Assembly: GCF_900176465.1 (NCBI RefSeq)
Contig: NZ_FWXR01000023.1
Span: 1 to 64,000, forward strand
DNA length: 64,000 nucleotides
Origin: Fulvimarina manganoxydans
GTDB taxonomy: Bacteria > Pseudomonadota > Alphaproteobacteria > Rhizobiales > Rhizobiaceae
Direction of reading: 5' to 3'
The notes below the pieces were generated by a model. It was not told the DNA's origin, made no database searches, and saw only the letters and a list, made by a program, of their open reading frames with translations. Positions 33,528 to 41,273 of this stretch are shown here, piece after piece; the stretch's first letter is position 1; each line of letters starts with the position of its first letter. The translations under genes and the position numbers were made by a program.

Positions 33528-35819
33528 TCAGGCCGCCAGATCGTAGCGATCGAGCATCATGACCTTGGTCCAGGCGGCGACGAAGTCCTTGACGAAGCGC
33601 CCATGGCCGTCGCTGCCGGCATAGACCTCGACGATCTGGCGCAGCTGCGCATTCGATCCGAAGATCAGGTCGCAGCGGGTGGCGGTGAAGCGCTCGGTGC
33701 CGCTCTCGCGGTCGTTGAGCGTGAAGCGCATGCCCGCCTCGTCCGCCTTGCGCCACTCCATGCTCATATCGGTGAGGGCGAGGAAGAAGTCGTTCGACAG
33801 GACGCCCGGCCGATCGGTGAAGACGCCATGCTTCGAGCCGTCCCAATTGGTGCCGAGAACGCGCAGCCCCCCGACGAGAGCCGTCCATTGGGGCGCCGTC
33901 AGAGACAGAAGCGCGGCGCGGTCGAGAAAGAGCTGTTCGGGGGCGACGTTATAGACGATGTCGTCCCGGTGATAGTTGCGGAAGCCGTCCGAGACCGGCT
34001 GCAGCCAGTCGAACTGTTCCACATCCGTCAGCTCCTGGGTCGTGTCCATGCGGCCCGGCGTGAACGGCACTTCGACATCGACACCGGCATCCTTCGCGGA
34101 TTTTTCGACACCCGCGCAGCCGGCGAGCACGACCATGTCGGCAAGCGAGATGCGCTTGTTGCCGGACTGGGCGTTGTTGAACTCGTCGGCGACGAGGCGA
34201 AGGGCATCAAGCACCTTGTTGGTGCGGGCCGGATCGTTCACCTCCCAACTGTTCTGGGGCTCGAGCGCGATGCGTCCGCCATTGGCCCCGCCCCGCTTGT
34301 CCGAGACGCGGTGGGTGGAGGCCGCGCTCCAGGCGACGAAGACGAGGTCCGAGACCGACAGGCCGCAATCGAGCACCTTGCCCTTGAGGTGAGCGATGTC
34401 GGACGCGTTCACCGTCTTATGGTCGAGATCGGGGATCGGGTCCTGCCAGAGAAGATCCTCCGCCGGCACTTCCGGGCCGAGATAGCGCGACTTCGGCCCC
34501 ATGTCGCGATGGACGAGCTTGAACCAGGCCCGGGCGAAGGCGTCGGTGAAGGCGTCGAAATCGTTCAGGAACTTCTCGCAGACCTTGCGATAGTCCGGAT
34601 CGACCTTCAGCGCGAGGTCCGAGGTCATCATCATCAGGGGATGCATCTCGCCGGTATGGGCATCCGGCGTCTTCGGCGCGTTCGGGTCGGTCGGCGTCCA
34701 CTGGGTCGCGCCAGCCGGGCTCTTGGTCTTCTCCCACTCATATTTGAAGAGGTTGGTCAGATAGTCGTTGTCCCATTTGGTGGGGTTCGGCGTCCAGGAG
34801 CCTTCGATGCCGTTGGTCATCGTATATTGGGCAAAGCCGGTGCCTTCGGGATTCTGCCAGCCAAGCCCCATGGCCTCGATCGGCGCGCCTTCCGGGGCCG
34901 GGCCGATCTTGTTGGGCGAGACCATGCCATGGGACTTGCCGAAGGCGTGGCCGCCGGCGATCAGGGCCACGGTCTCTTCGTCATTCATCGCCATGCGGCC
35001 GAAGGTGATGCGGATGTCGCGGGCCGAGTCCATCGGATCGCCATTGCCGTTCGGGCCTTCCGGATCGACATAGATCAGCGACTGGTGCGAGGCCGCGAGC
35101 GGGTTTTCGAGGTCGTAATAATCGTCCTTGGGCTCGCCTTCCCAGCGCAGGGTGCGGGTGACCATCTGGTTCGGATGGCCTTCCATCGGTCCGGGCGTCG
35201 TCTCGGACGGCTTCTTGCCGTTCCACCCTTCCGGTCCCCAATAGATCGCGGTATCCGGCTCCCAGGCATCAACGCGCCCGCCGGCATAGCCGAAGGTGGG
35301 AAAGCCCATGATCTCCAGCGAGCAATTGCCGGCGAGGATCATCAGATCGGACCAGGAGAGCGCCGTGCCGTATTTCTGCTTGATCGGCCAGAGCAGGCGG
35401 CGCGACTTGTCGGTGTTGCCGTTGTCCCACCAGGAATTGACCGGTGCGAAGCGCTGCATGCCCTGCCCTGCGCCGCCGCGCCCGTCGGCCCGGCGATAGG
35501 TGCCCGCCGAATGCCAGGCCATGCGCACCATTTGTGACCCATAATTGCCGTAATCCGAAGGCCACCAAGAGACCGAGGAGGTCAAAAACGCCTTGATGTC
35601 CTTCTTGACCTCTTCGAGATCGAGCGTCTTGAAGGCTTTGGCATAGTCGAAGTCGCGGCCCAGAGGATCGGCCTCGGCCGGGTTCTGGTGAAGCTGTTCG
35701 ACCTTCAGCCGGTTCGGCCACCAATGTTCGAGCGTCGGCTCGGAACCGATCGCACCCCCGATCCGGGTGCCACCGAAAGGGCACTGGCCGCGATTGGGGA
35801 TATCTGCCTTGATGTTCAT
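33528..35819 (-). CDS. katG: Catalase-peroxidase KatG
   Basis: The 763-residue haem enzyme shows the distal site [13 protein letters not shown] (Arg, Trp, His) and the adduct Tyr in [14 protein letters not shown]. The adduct Met is in RMAMNDEE, and the proximal His in [10 protein letters not shown] follows shortly after. The full length, with the second non-catalytic half, is normal. It breaks down H2O2 and acts as a peroxidase in the cytoplasm. I chose the ATG at 35819 because AAAAGG is nine bases upstream; a second ATG lies at 35825. No oxyR gene is next to it. It has its own terminator and is the last backbone gene before the tRNA-Asn island. Confidence 0.97.
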   Translation of the reverse strand: MNIKADIPNRGQCPFGGTRIGGAIGSEPTLEHWWPNRLKVEQLHQNPAEADPLGRDFDYAKAFKTLDLEEVKKDIKAFLTSSVSWWPSDYGNYGSQMVRMAWHSAGTYRRADGRGGAGQGMQRFAPVNSWWDNGNTDKSRRLLWPIKQKYGTALSWSDLMILAGNCSLEIMGFPTFGYAGGRVDAWEPDTAIYWGPEGWNGKKPSETTPGPMEGHPNQMVTRTLRWEGEPKDDYYDLENPLAASHQSLIYVDPEGPNGNGDPMDSARDIRITFGRMAMNDEETVALIAGGHAFGKSHGMVSPNKIGPAPEGAPIEAMGLGWQNPEGTGFAQYTMTNGIEGSWTPNPTKWDNDYLTNLFKYEWEKTKSPAGATQWTPTDPNAPKTPDAHTGEMHPLMMMTSDLALKVDPDYRKVCEKFLNDFDAFTDAFARAWFKLVHRDMGPKSRYLGPEVPAEDLLWQDPIPDLDHKTVNASDIAHLKGKVLDCGLSVSDLVFVAWSAASTHRVSDKRGGANGGRIALEPQNSWEVNDPARTNKVLDALRLVADEFNNAQSGNKRISLADMVVLAGCAGVEKSAKDAGVDVEVPFTPGRMDTTQELTDVEQFDWLQPVSDGFRNYHRDDIVYNVAPEQLFLDRAALLSLTAPQWTALVGGLRVLGTNWDGSKHGVFTDRPGVLSNDFFLALTDMSMEWRKADEAGMRFTLNDRESGTERFTATRCDLIFGSNAQLRQIVEVYAGSDGHGRFVKDFVAAWTKVMMLDRYDLAA

Positions 35820-36189
35820 GGTCATAGACCTTTTCGAGAAGATGACGACGATGGGTTCGCCGGCGTCAAAACCGCCAAATATCCCCTGTTCAGGTGGGGT
35901 AAATGGGGCGATCCTCCGAAAGGTGTCGTGGCATGCGACGATCAGCCCAGCTGGGCGCATAGCCAGCCAATGACATCAGAGACTTGGCTCTCGCGCGCCA
36001 AATGAGAAACGTGAAGGAGGGGAAAAGAAAGGGCACAAACGATGGCGCGTCGTGTCTCATGCCGGCATCAAGCCCGACCCCGGATCGTTCCGATAAGCGC
36101 TGCATTCGAAGATGGGCACTTTACGCGACCAGGCCATACGAAACGGCCAGGCAAGCACGAGAGATCTGAAAGCTATTCGTTTGGAAGAG

Positions 36190-36206
36190 TGGCTCCCCGG
36201 GCCGGA
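36190..36206. repeat. Left attachment repeat of the tRNA-Asn island
   Basis: TGGCTCCCCGGGCCGGA is identical to 45516–45532, the 3' end of tRNA-Asn. Beyond it the sequence diverges. The decamer GTGTACCTCG (36324–36333), with a near copy at 36300–36309, also occurs at 45453–45462 inside the other end. These look like integrase arm sites. Confidence 0.85.
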
Positions 36207-36500
36207 CAACCGGCACAATCGAACTGGAGCCTCTTCCTTGCTCAAAGCCCTACTATGCAAGGGCTTCAGCGCAGATTGTTCCCGAGGAAAATTCCATCGG
36301 TGTACTTCGTGAGGTAGCCTGTGGTGTACCTCGTCGTCAAGCGACAAAACGAATAGACGCCCCAATTCAAGCGGACGCCGGCTCGGTTGTCTGCCCGATC
36401 TCCTTTGGCCACTCCCATGCCCGGTGAAATGGGTCACCGGAAATACCCCACCCCTTTGGTGAGACGCTTGCGTCAACCGATCATCATCAAGGGAAATTCC

Positions 36501-37004
36501 ATGAACACCGAAGACACCATCGCCGGCATTCGAGCAGGCCGACATTACCTTATCCACACGGATGGCGCCTGCAGCGGGAACCCAGGCCCAGGGGGATGCG
36601 CTGCTCTCCTTCAGCTCTTCGACGGCCTGACCATGCTCAAAGAGCGCGAGATCAAGCGCGCGGAGCTGAAGACCACGAACAACCGCATGCAGCTGCGAGC
36701 GGCCTTGGTGGGTCTCAGGGCGCTGGAGGTGAACGACACACCTGCCATCATCGTCTCTGATAGCGCCTATCTGGTCGATGGCATGAACTAATGGGTTGAA
36801 GGCTGGGCGGCGAAGGACTGGAGGAAGTCGGACGGGAAGGCCGTGGCCAATGCCGACCTCTGGAAAAACCTCATGGTTGCTGAAGCCGCGCGAGAGGTGG
36901 CTTGGGTCCATGTGCGGGGCCATGCCGGGCATCTAGGAAACGAGAGGGCCGATCGGCTGGCGACCCAAGCGAGGGACGAGGCCGTGCGCAGGGCGCGCAG
37001 TTAG
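36501..37004 (+). pseudogene. rnhA: Ribonuclease HI-like gene with one in-frame stop
   Basis: The 5' half encodes YLIHTDGACSGNPGPGGCAA (first catalytic Asp), the Glu of KRAELKTTNNRMQL and the Asp of VSDSAYLVDGMN. A TAA at 36789–36791 then interrupts the frame. The same frame continues with WVEGWAAKDWRKSDGKAVAN, VRGHAGHLGNERADRLA and a TAG at 37002, completing a normal RNase HI. The stop most simply comes from CAA by one C-to-T change. RNase HI removes RNA from RNA–DNA hybrids. AAGGGAAA precedes the ATG at 36501. It lies inside the tRNA-Asn island, so this is an accessory copy. Confidence 0.85.
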
Positions 37005-37170
37005 CTTCTCGTCCAATCTTCGCCCTCGAACTTTACCCCACCCAATTAGAGGAAGGTCCGGTCTCGCTCGCTCACGATGCATCCTGATCTTTCTCAATCA
37101 CCCCACCATCAATCAGCAGGGGCTGGCGCACGGCCGGCCGCGTCTGCACGCGACTACCGCGAGAAACCAG

Positions 37171-38001
37171 ATGAACATCCACATCAATCAAACAGAAAAA
37201 CTTGCCCTGGCGTATGCCGACAACCAGAAAGCAATCGCGACCTTGGAAGCTCTTCGGACGGATTTTAGGGCCGATCTTCCTACGAGCCTTCCAGTGCGCA
37301 GCATCATTGAGCTCAAGCTGTTCTCGCATCGGTCTGGCCTTAACGAATATCACGTCCAGCAACTGAAGCGATTGGTGGCGAACGACACCGCGCTCGATCC
37401 CATCCTCATTCTTCCTCTTGGGGGCATGTTCTTTCTCGTCGACGGCCATCACCGCCTCGCAGCCTATGCCGCCCTCGGGCGGACTTCGGCCATCCCTGTG
37501 GCATATTTCGATGGCTCGCCACGTGAAGCCCTCACGCATAGCCTTGAGGTCAACTCACGCCTATCGCTGACCCTGGATAATCAGCAGCGCCAGAATGGAG
37601 CCTGGAAGCTAGTCCGCATTGGTGGGTTCACCTCGAAAGAGATCATCAAGGCTACCGGCATCTTGAAGCCTCAGGTGACTATTATGCGTAAGGCACTGCA
37701 GATGCTTGGGGAGGATGCCAACGGGTATGAGGAATGGTGGGCGGCCAGGAAGGCGGCGAAGGGCGAAAGCGGAGCCAACACCGCTGACTTTGATCCAGAC
37801 GCTGAACTGGAGGAGCAATCGGACGTGGCGGCCGACCGCATGGCCCGAGCCTTCTCCACTCACCTGGCTGACCGTCCAAGGCTCATGGCGATGACCTTGG
37901 AGAAATATATGGGCCGGAGGCTTGGCGAACTCGTGCAATACCTCTCGGAGTATGTTGATGGCGACCAGGAATACGATGATGACGATCTGGTGCCCTTCTA
38001 G
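37171..38001 (+). CDS. ParB/sulfiredoxin-fold nuclease-like protein
   Basis: The 276-residue product has a ParB N-terminal domain: ILILPLGGMFFLVDGHHRLA, in which the GHHR box replaces the usual GERR. DNQQRQNGAWKLVRIGGFT and a helix-turn-helix (SKEIIKATGILKPQVTIMRK) follow. The C-terminus is acidic (EYVDGDQEYDDDDLVPF). It may bind DNA as a partition or regulatory protein for the island. A ParA-like ATPase gene lies 296 bp downstream, with an inverted repeat between them. Confidence 0.82.
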   Translation: MNIHINQTEKLALAYADNQKAIATLEALRTDFRADLPTSLPVRSIIELKLFSHRSGLNEYHVQQLKRLVANDTALDPILILPLGGMFFLVDGHHRLAAYAALGRTSAIPVAYFDGSPREALTHSLEVNSRLSLTLDNQQRQNGAWKLVRIGGFTSKEIIKATGILKPQVTIMRKALQMLGEDANGYEEWWAARKAAKGESGANTADFDPDAELEEQSDVAADRMARAFSTHLADRPRLMAMTLEKYMGRRLGELVQYLSEYVDGDQEYDDDDLVPF

Positions 38002-38028
38002 AGGCTGATCGAGCAAGATGGAGGATAA

Positions 38029-38065
38029 GGGGTCATAATGCTTACGGGTCCTAATTTATGACCCC
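38029..38065. repeat. Inverted repeat between parB- and parA-like genes
   Basis: Arms GGGGTCATAA (38029–38038) and TTATGACCCC (38056–38065) are perfect with a 17-base loop and no T-tract. The spot between ParB-like and ParA-like genes is where a centromere-like or operator site could lie. The remaining sequence to 38297 shows no gene. Confidence 0.5.
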
Positions 38066-38297
38066 CTCGCTCCTGGTGGTCCTTTCGAGGTGGCGTCCAT
38101 CGGTCAGGGGAGGAGGATCGAGCTTGCTTTGATCGGACCCCAAATGGAGGGGCGCAAAAGTTTAACTGAAAAAATTGGAAGCACCTATCCACTATAGGGA
38201 ATATATCCGCTCCCCCCGTGGCCCTGTGATTTTTAGGATGCCAATAAGCGAATGAGATGATACAGGAAATATTCATAGGGTATTTGGCTGGATTCTC

Positions 38298-38954
38298 ATG
38301 GTCATCTCGTTTGTCTCCACAGGACGCGGCGCGGGGAAGACCTTGCTTGCGGTGAATGCTGCAGGCTGGTTCTCCCGAACGCGTAGAACGCTGCTACTCG
38401 ATGCGGGCGAAGGCGCTAGAAGCCTTGCCTGGGCGCGAGGTCGGGAGTGCCTGCCCTTCGGTGTGGCTCGCTTCGAGGGTGCCGAGGACCGCTTCAACCA
38501 ATCGGGACCAAGTCCTACAGTCGACATGACGTTCATTGACGGACCATCGCTCGATCTAGTCCGCAAGATTGCCGTCCTGCGATCGTCCGACGTTGCCGTC
38601 TTCGTCCTGGACACAGCGGAGGAAGACATAGACGAAGCGGTCGAGCTCTTGCGGAGCGCGGCTCGCGAAGCCTCACCCACTGGTTATGCTCGGGTCGCGT
38701 TCCTCGCCAGTCGAACAATCACCGGTTCACGTACTGGGGCGCGGCTAAGGCGTTTGGCGCTTCGGCACGGTTTTCCCATGCTCATGTCCGAGCTTCATAT
38801 CCGGCCGGTCTACGCCTCGGCTCATGCCATTGATCAGACGATCTTCGAGCACGCACCACAGAGCGATGCAGCCACGGAACTCGAATGCGTCTTGGTCGAG
38901 ATCGAAAGCATGATGCTCCCAAGGTTCCGCTCGCTCGGCACCTTCGCATCGTGA
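38298..38954 (+). CDS. ParA/MinD-like P-loop ATPase
   Basis: The 218-residue protein begins with ISFVSTGRGAGKTLLAVNAA. This is a deviant Walker A in which the signature Lys two residues before the loop is replaced (TGRGAGKT rather than KGGxGKT). A switch-like MTFIDGPSLDLVRK and SDVAVFVLDTAEEDIDEA follow. The small size and fold fit the ParA/CobB group found in islands and plasmids. It may maintain or regulate the island together with the ParB-like protein. A resolvase and its sites come next on the same strand. Confidence 0.8.
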   Translation: MVISFVSTGRGAGKTLLAVNAAGWFSRTRRTLLLDAGEGARSLAWARGRECLPFGVARFEGAEDRFNQSGPSPTVDMTFIDGPSLDLVRKIAVLRSSDVAVFVLDTAEEDIDEAVELLRSAAREASPTGYARVAFLASRTITGSRTGARLRRLALRHGFPMLMSELHIRPVYASAHAIDQTIFEHAPQSDAATELECVLVEIESMMLPRFRSLGTFAS

Positions 38955-38980
38955 ACGCATGGCGTCCTGATTGAGCTTAT

Positions 38981-39098
38981 CGTTCCACACGGCAGGCCCT
39001 CTTGGACCGTTCCAGAGGCCCCAATGGGCCGTTCCAATGAAATGCCTATTGCGTTTTGGAACGGCTACGGCCATACGTCTATGACTCTATTGGAACGG
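38981..39098. promoter_or_regulatory. res-like array upstream of the resolvase gene
   Basis: The octamer CCGTTCCA occurs at 39007–39014 and 39029–39036, with CGTTCCA at 38981–38987. Its inverse TGGAACGG occurs at 39057–39064 and 39091–39098. Five half-sites within 118 bp, ending 11 bp before the recombinase start, match the layout of a serine-resolvase res site, which would also let the protein control its own promoter. Confidence 0.7.
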
Positions 39099-39109
39099 AG
39101 ATCGCCCCC

Positions 39110-39697
39110 ATGCTCATCGGCTATGCCCGCACCTCGACGCTCGAACAGGAGGCGGGCCTAGAAGCTCAAGTGCGCGACCTCACGGCGCTCGGGTGCGAAC
39201 GTGTCTTTCAGGAACAGGTCTCGTCAGTCGGCGAGCGGGTAGCGCTGGAAGCCGCAATCTCCTTCACAAGGAGCGGTGACACCCTTGTAGTGACCAAGCT
39301 CGACCGCTTGGCTCGCTCCGTAGTCCACATGGGGGAGATCGTCGAACGCCTGAAGGCGAAGGGCGTGGCTCTCCGCATCGAAGCCATGAACATCGACACT
39401 TCGACGCCCACAGGCGCACTGATGCTCAACGTCATGGCGTCCGTGGCTCAGTTCGAGCGAGAGATGATGCTGGAGCGTCAACGCGAGGGCATCGCGAAGG
39501 CGAAGGCTGCAGGCGCTTATAAGGGGCGGAAGCCGACAGCACGCGTCAGGGCCGATGAAGTCCGCTCCCTGGCGTCCGAAGGCTTGAGCATGGGCCAGAT
39601 CGCCAGCCGCCTTGGCATTGGTAAAGGGTCGGTCCACCGCATCCTATCGGACACACCAACTTCCAATGGGGCCTCTTCGGCTACTCATGGCGGATGA
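39110..39697 (+). CDS. Serine recombinase, resolvase/invertase family
   Basis: The 195-residue product has the catalytic N-terminal domain (IGYARTSTLEQEAGLEAQ with the nucleophile Ser), LVVTKLDRLARSVVHMGEIV, the long E helix (TGALMLNVMASVAQFEREMM) and a C-terminal Hin-type HTH (SMGQIASRLGIGKGSVHRIL). Such enzymes resolve cointegrates or invert DNA. The Met at 39110 follows the res-like array by 11 bp. It could resolve dimers of the circular island or be left over from a Tn3-type element. Confidence 0.93.
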   Translation: MLIGYARTSTLEQEAGLEAQVRDLTALGCERVFQEQVSSVGERVALEAAISFTRSGDTLVVTKLDRLARSVVHMGEIVERLKAKGVALRIEAMNIDTSTPTGALMLNVMASVAQFEREMMLERQREGIAKAKAAGAYKGRKPTARVRADEVRSLASEGLSMGQIASRLGIGKGSVHRILSDTPTSNGASSATHGG

Positions 39698-39814
39698 TAC
39701 AGGCGCCTCAGTGTGACGGGGTGTCTGTGTCGTTTCCGATGCCGCAGTCCCTGCCCTGCGCTTCAATGCGGCATGCACGCCATGACACGAACGCTTGAAA
39801 CAGGCGCTGGTCTT

Positions 39815-39913
39815 CAGGTCGCCTAGCGCGGACCAGCCGAGAGAGACGTAGCCATTCTTGATCGGCCAGTTTTCGTGATGGCGCCCCATGTGGATGCCCC
39901 AGATCGTCGTCAC
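39815..39913 (-). pseudogene. N-terminal remnant of an Mrr/McrBC-like nuclease subunit
   Basis: The first 33 codons read TTIWGIHMGRHHENW, GYVSLGWSALGDL. This is the start of a domain often found at the N-terminus of Mrr-type restriction proteins. After GDL the sequence no longer resembles the family, and the frame runs into an Arg/Ser-rich tail that ends near the resolvase gene. The rest of the gene is missing. Confidence 0.5.
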
Positions 39914-39924
39914 AGCGCTCTCAC

Positions 39925-40557
39925 CTAGAAGCGTTCAACGACATCAAAAAGCAAAAACGTCTCGCATTTCTGAATGTTCTCATCGACTGTTTTCGGCCCT
40001 GATATCTGCCACGCATATCTATCAGCGGATGCACCCCCAAGTGCGAAGTCCTCTATCCTGGACCGAATACGTTCCCGCTCTTCTCCTTCCCAGAAGGCTA
40101 GCGATAAGATCAATCCGGCAACTGCAGCATCCGCATCATTGCCACGGATTTGCTTTGCACAATCAACAGCGTCTCGCATCGCGCCCTCAATGCGCTTTAC
40201 GCCAACGCTGGAACCCCTGACCTGCTTAAATTCGAATGCCCACGATGCCTCTTCGCAAAGCCAAAGGTCGCAACGTCCATGAGTGATTTTCCTGCGATCG
40301 GCACGACTTCTTTTCCATGTGGTGAATTCAGCCAATCCCAAATAGCCCGCACAAGCTGCAGCGGAGGCAAGAAGAGAAACACTCGCAGTCTCATTATAAG
40401 CGAACGGGTCATTAAACATATCTGGATCGTCTGTTTCGACTTCACCATAGAAGCGCCCGCATAATTGAGCAGCATGCTTCATCCAATTGTCCCAAACGTG
40501 CCATTCGCGTCTGCGGCGATCGCCAGTTTCCAGGCGTCTAGCCTCTATTATCGTCAT
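39925..40557 (-). CDS. PD-(D/E)XK nuclease-like protein of the RM locus
   Basis: The 210-residue product contains GRCDLWLCEEASWAFEFKQV, with Asp, then Glu and Lys (EFK), the core of a PD-(D/E)XK nuclease fold. The rest is helical with no family I can name. Its ATG overlaps the stop of the upstream methylase piece (ATGA), so it was translated together with the restriction-modification gene. It could be the nuclease partner or a helper of that system. No other RM subunit is near. Confidence 0.65.
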   Translation of the reverse strand: MTIIEARRLETGDRRRREWHVWDNWMKHAAQLCGRFYGEVETDDPDMFNDPFAYNETASVSLLASAAACAGYLGLAEFTTWKRSRADRRKITHGRCDLWLCEEASWAFEFKQVRGSSVGVKRIEGAMRDAVDCAKQIRGNDADAAVAGLILSLAFWEGEERERIRSRIEDFALGGASADRYAWQISGPKTVDENIQKCETFLLFDVVERF

Positions 40558-41273
40558 CCCGCCTGCTCCTTTGCCGCTCGCTCCTGATTGAGGGCGAAGA
40601 GGCGTGCGAGAATTTCGTCGTCGGAGAGGTCGGCCGGCCAGCCATAGGCGCCCGCCACGGCTTCATCCAGCGCCCTGTGAGCATTGACCAGCCATGCCGG
40701 CCGCTCATTGTAGAGGTTCGTCAGGGTCCGCTTCTTGAGGATGGCAGCGGCCTTCTCATCGACCGGGAGAATGCGATCGGGGAACCCTTCGACCACCTCG
40801 GGCTCGCGCCGCACGAGATCGGGCGGGTTCAACCAGTTCTCCCGCCGCTCGTTGAGGAGCGCCGCCGCCTTGCCGATGGCAATCGCATGCGGGTTCTCAG
40901 CATAGTCGCCAGCGGGGATGTCCGGCGTCAGGCCCTCGGGGAAGGGGAAGGTTTCGAAAACCGATGTATTTGAATAAGTGATGTCATTTCCAGAACCAAT
41001 CCACGAACAGGTCGCAACAGTCCAGACGAAATGAAACCGGCTTTCCAAAATGCCAAAAAACGCAAAGTCATCCCTCACAAAAATCACGAGCTTCTGATCT
41101 GGAAGTATTGCCTTGTGGAGAAAACCAAAATTACGGTAACTTGTTACCATCGGCGTCGCGATGTAATGATCTAGAGCCTCAAGAGCCTTCCGCATAGCGC
41201 CGCGAGATCGGCTATGTATCCACCATCTATCGCGGTCACTAGCCGTGCGGACGACGGAAATTACTATTATCAT
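40554..41273 (-). CDS. C-terminal part of the frameshifted type IIL RM protein
   Basis: The 239-residue frame resumes the MmeI-like protein after a frameshift near 41240–41270. It reads DRDRWWIHSRSRGAMRKAL, HYIATPMVTSYRNFG, DDFAFFGILESRFHFVW and the target-recognition end SVFETFPFPEGLTPD. Full-length relatives contain these blocks in one chain right after the N-terminal part. The apparent ATG at 41273 gives an N-terminus that does not fit the family, so this is probably not an independent gene. If it is expressed by reinitiation, it would carry only the specificity end. Confidence 0.75.
   Translation of the reverse strand: MIIVISVVRTASDRDRWWIHSRSRGAMRKALEALDHYIATPMVTSYRNFGFLHKAILPDQKLVIFVRDDFAFFGILESRFHFVWTVATCSWIGSGNDITYSNTSVFETFPFPEGLTPDIPAGDYAENPHAIAIGKAAALLNERRENWLNPPDLVRREPEVVEGFPDRILPVDEKAAAILKKRTLTNLYNERPAWLVNAHRALDEAVAGAYGWPADLSDDEILARLFALNQERAAKEQAG

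Noticed and set aside
33459-35537. Plus-strand reading frame of 692 codons opposite katG
   Set aside because: katG is certain on the minus strand; the antisense product has no domain and no ribosome-binding site.
36501-37004. Recoding (programmed read-through) of the TAA in rnhA
   Set aside because: RNase HI is not known to use recoding, and no special downstream signal is seen; a simple nonsense mutation explains it better.
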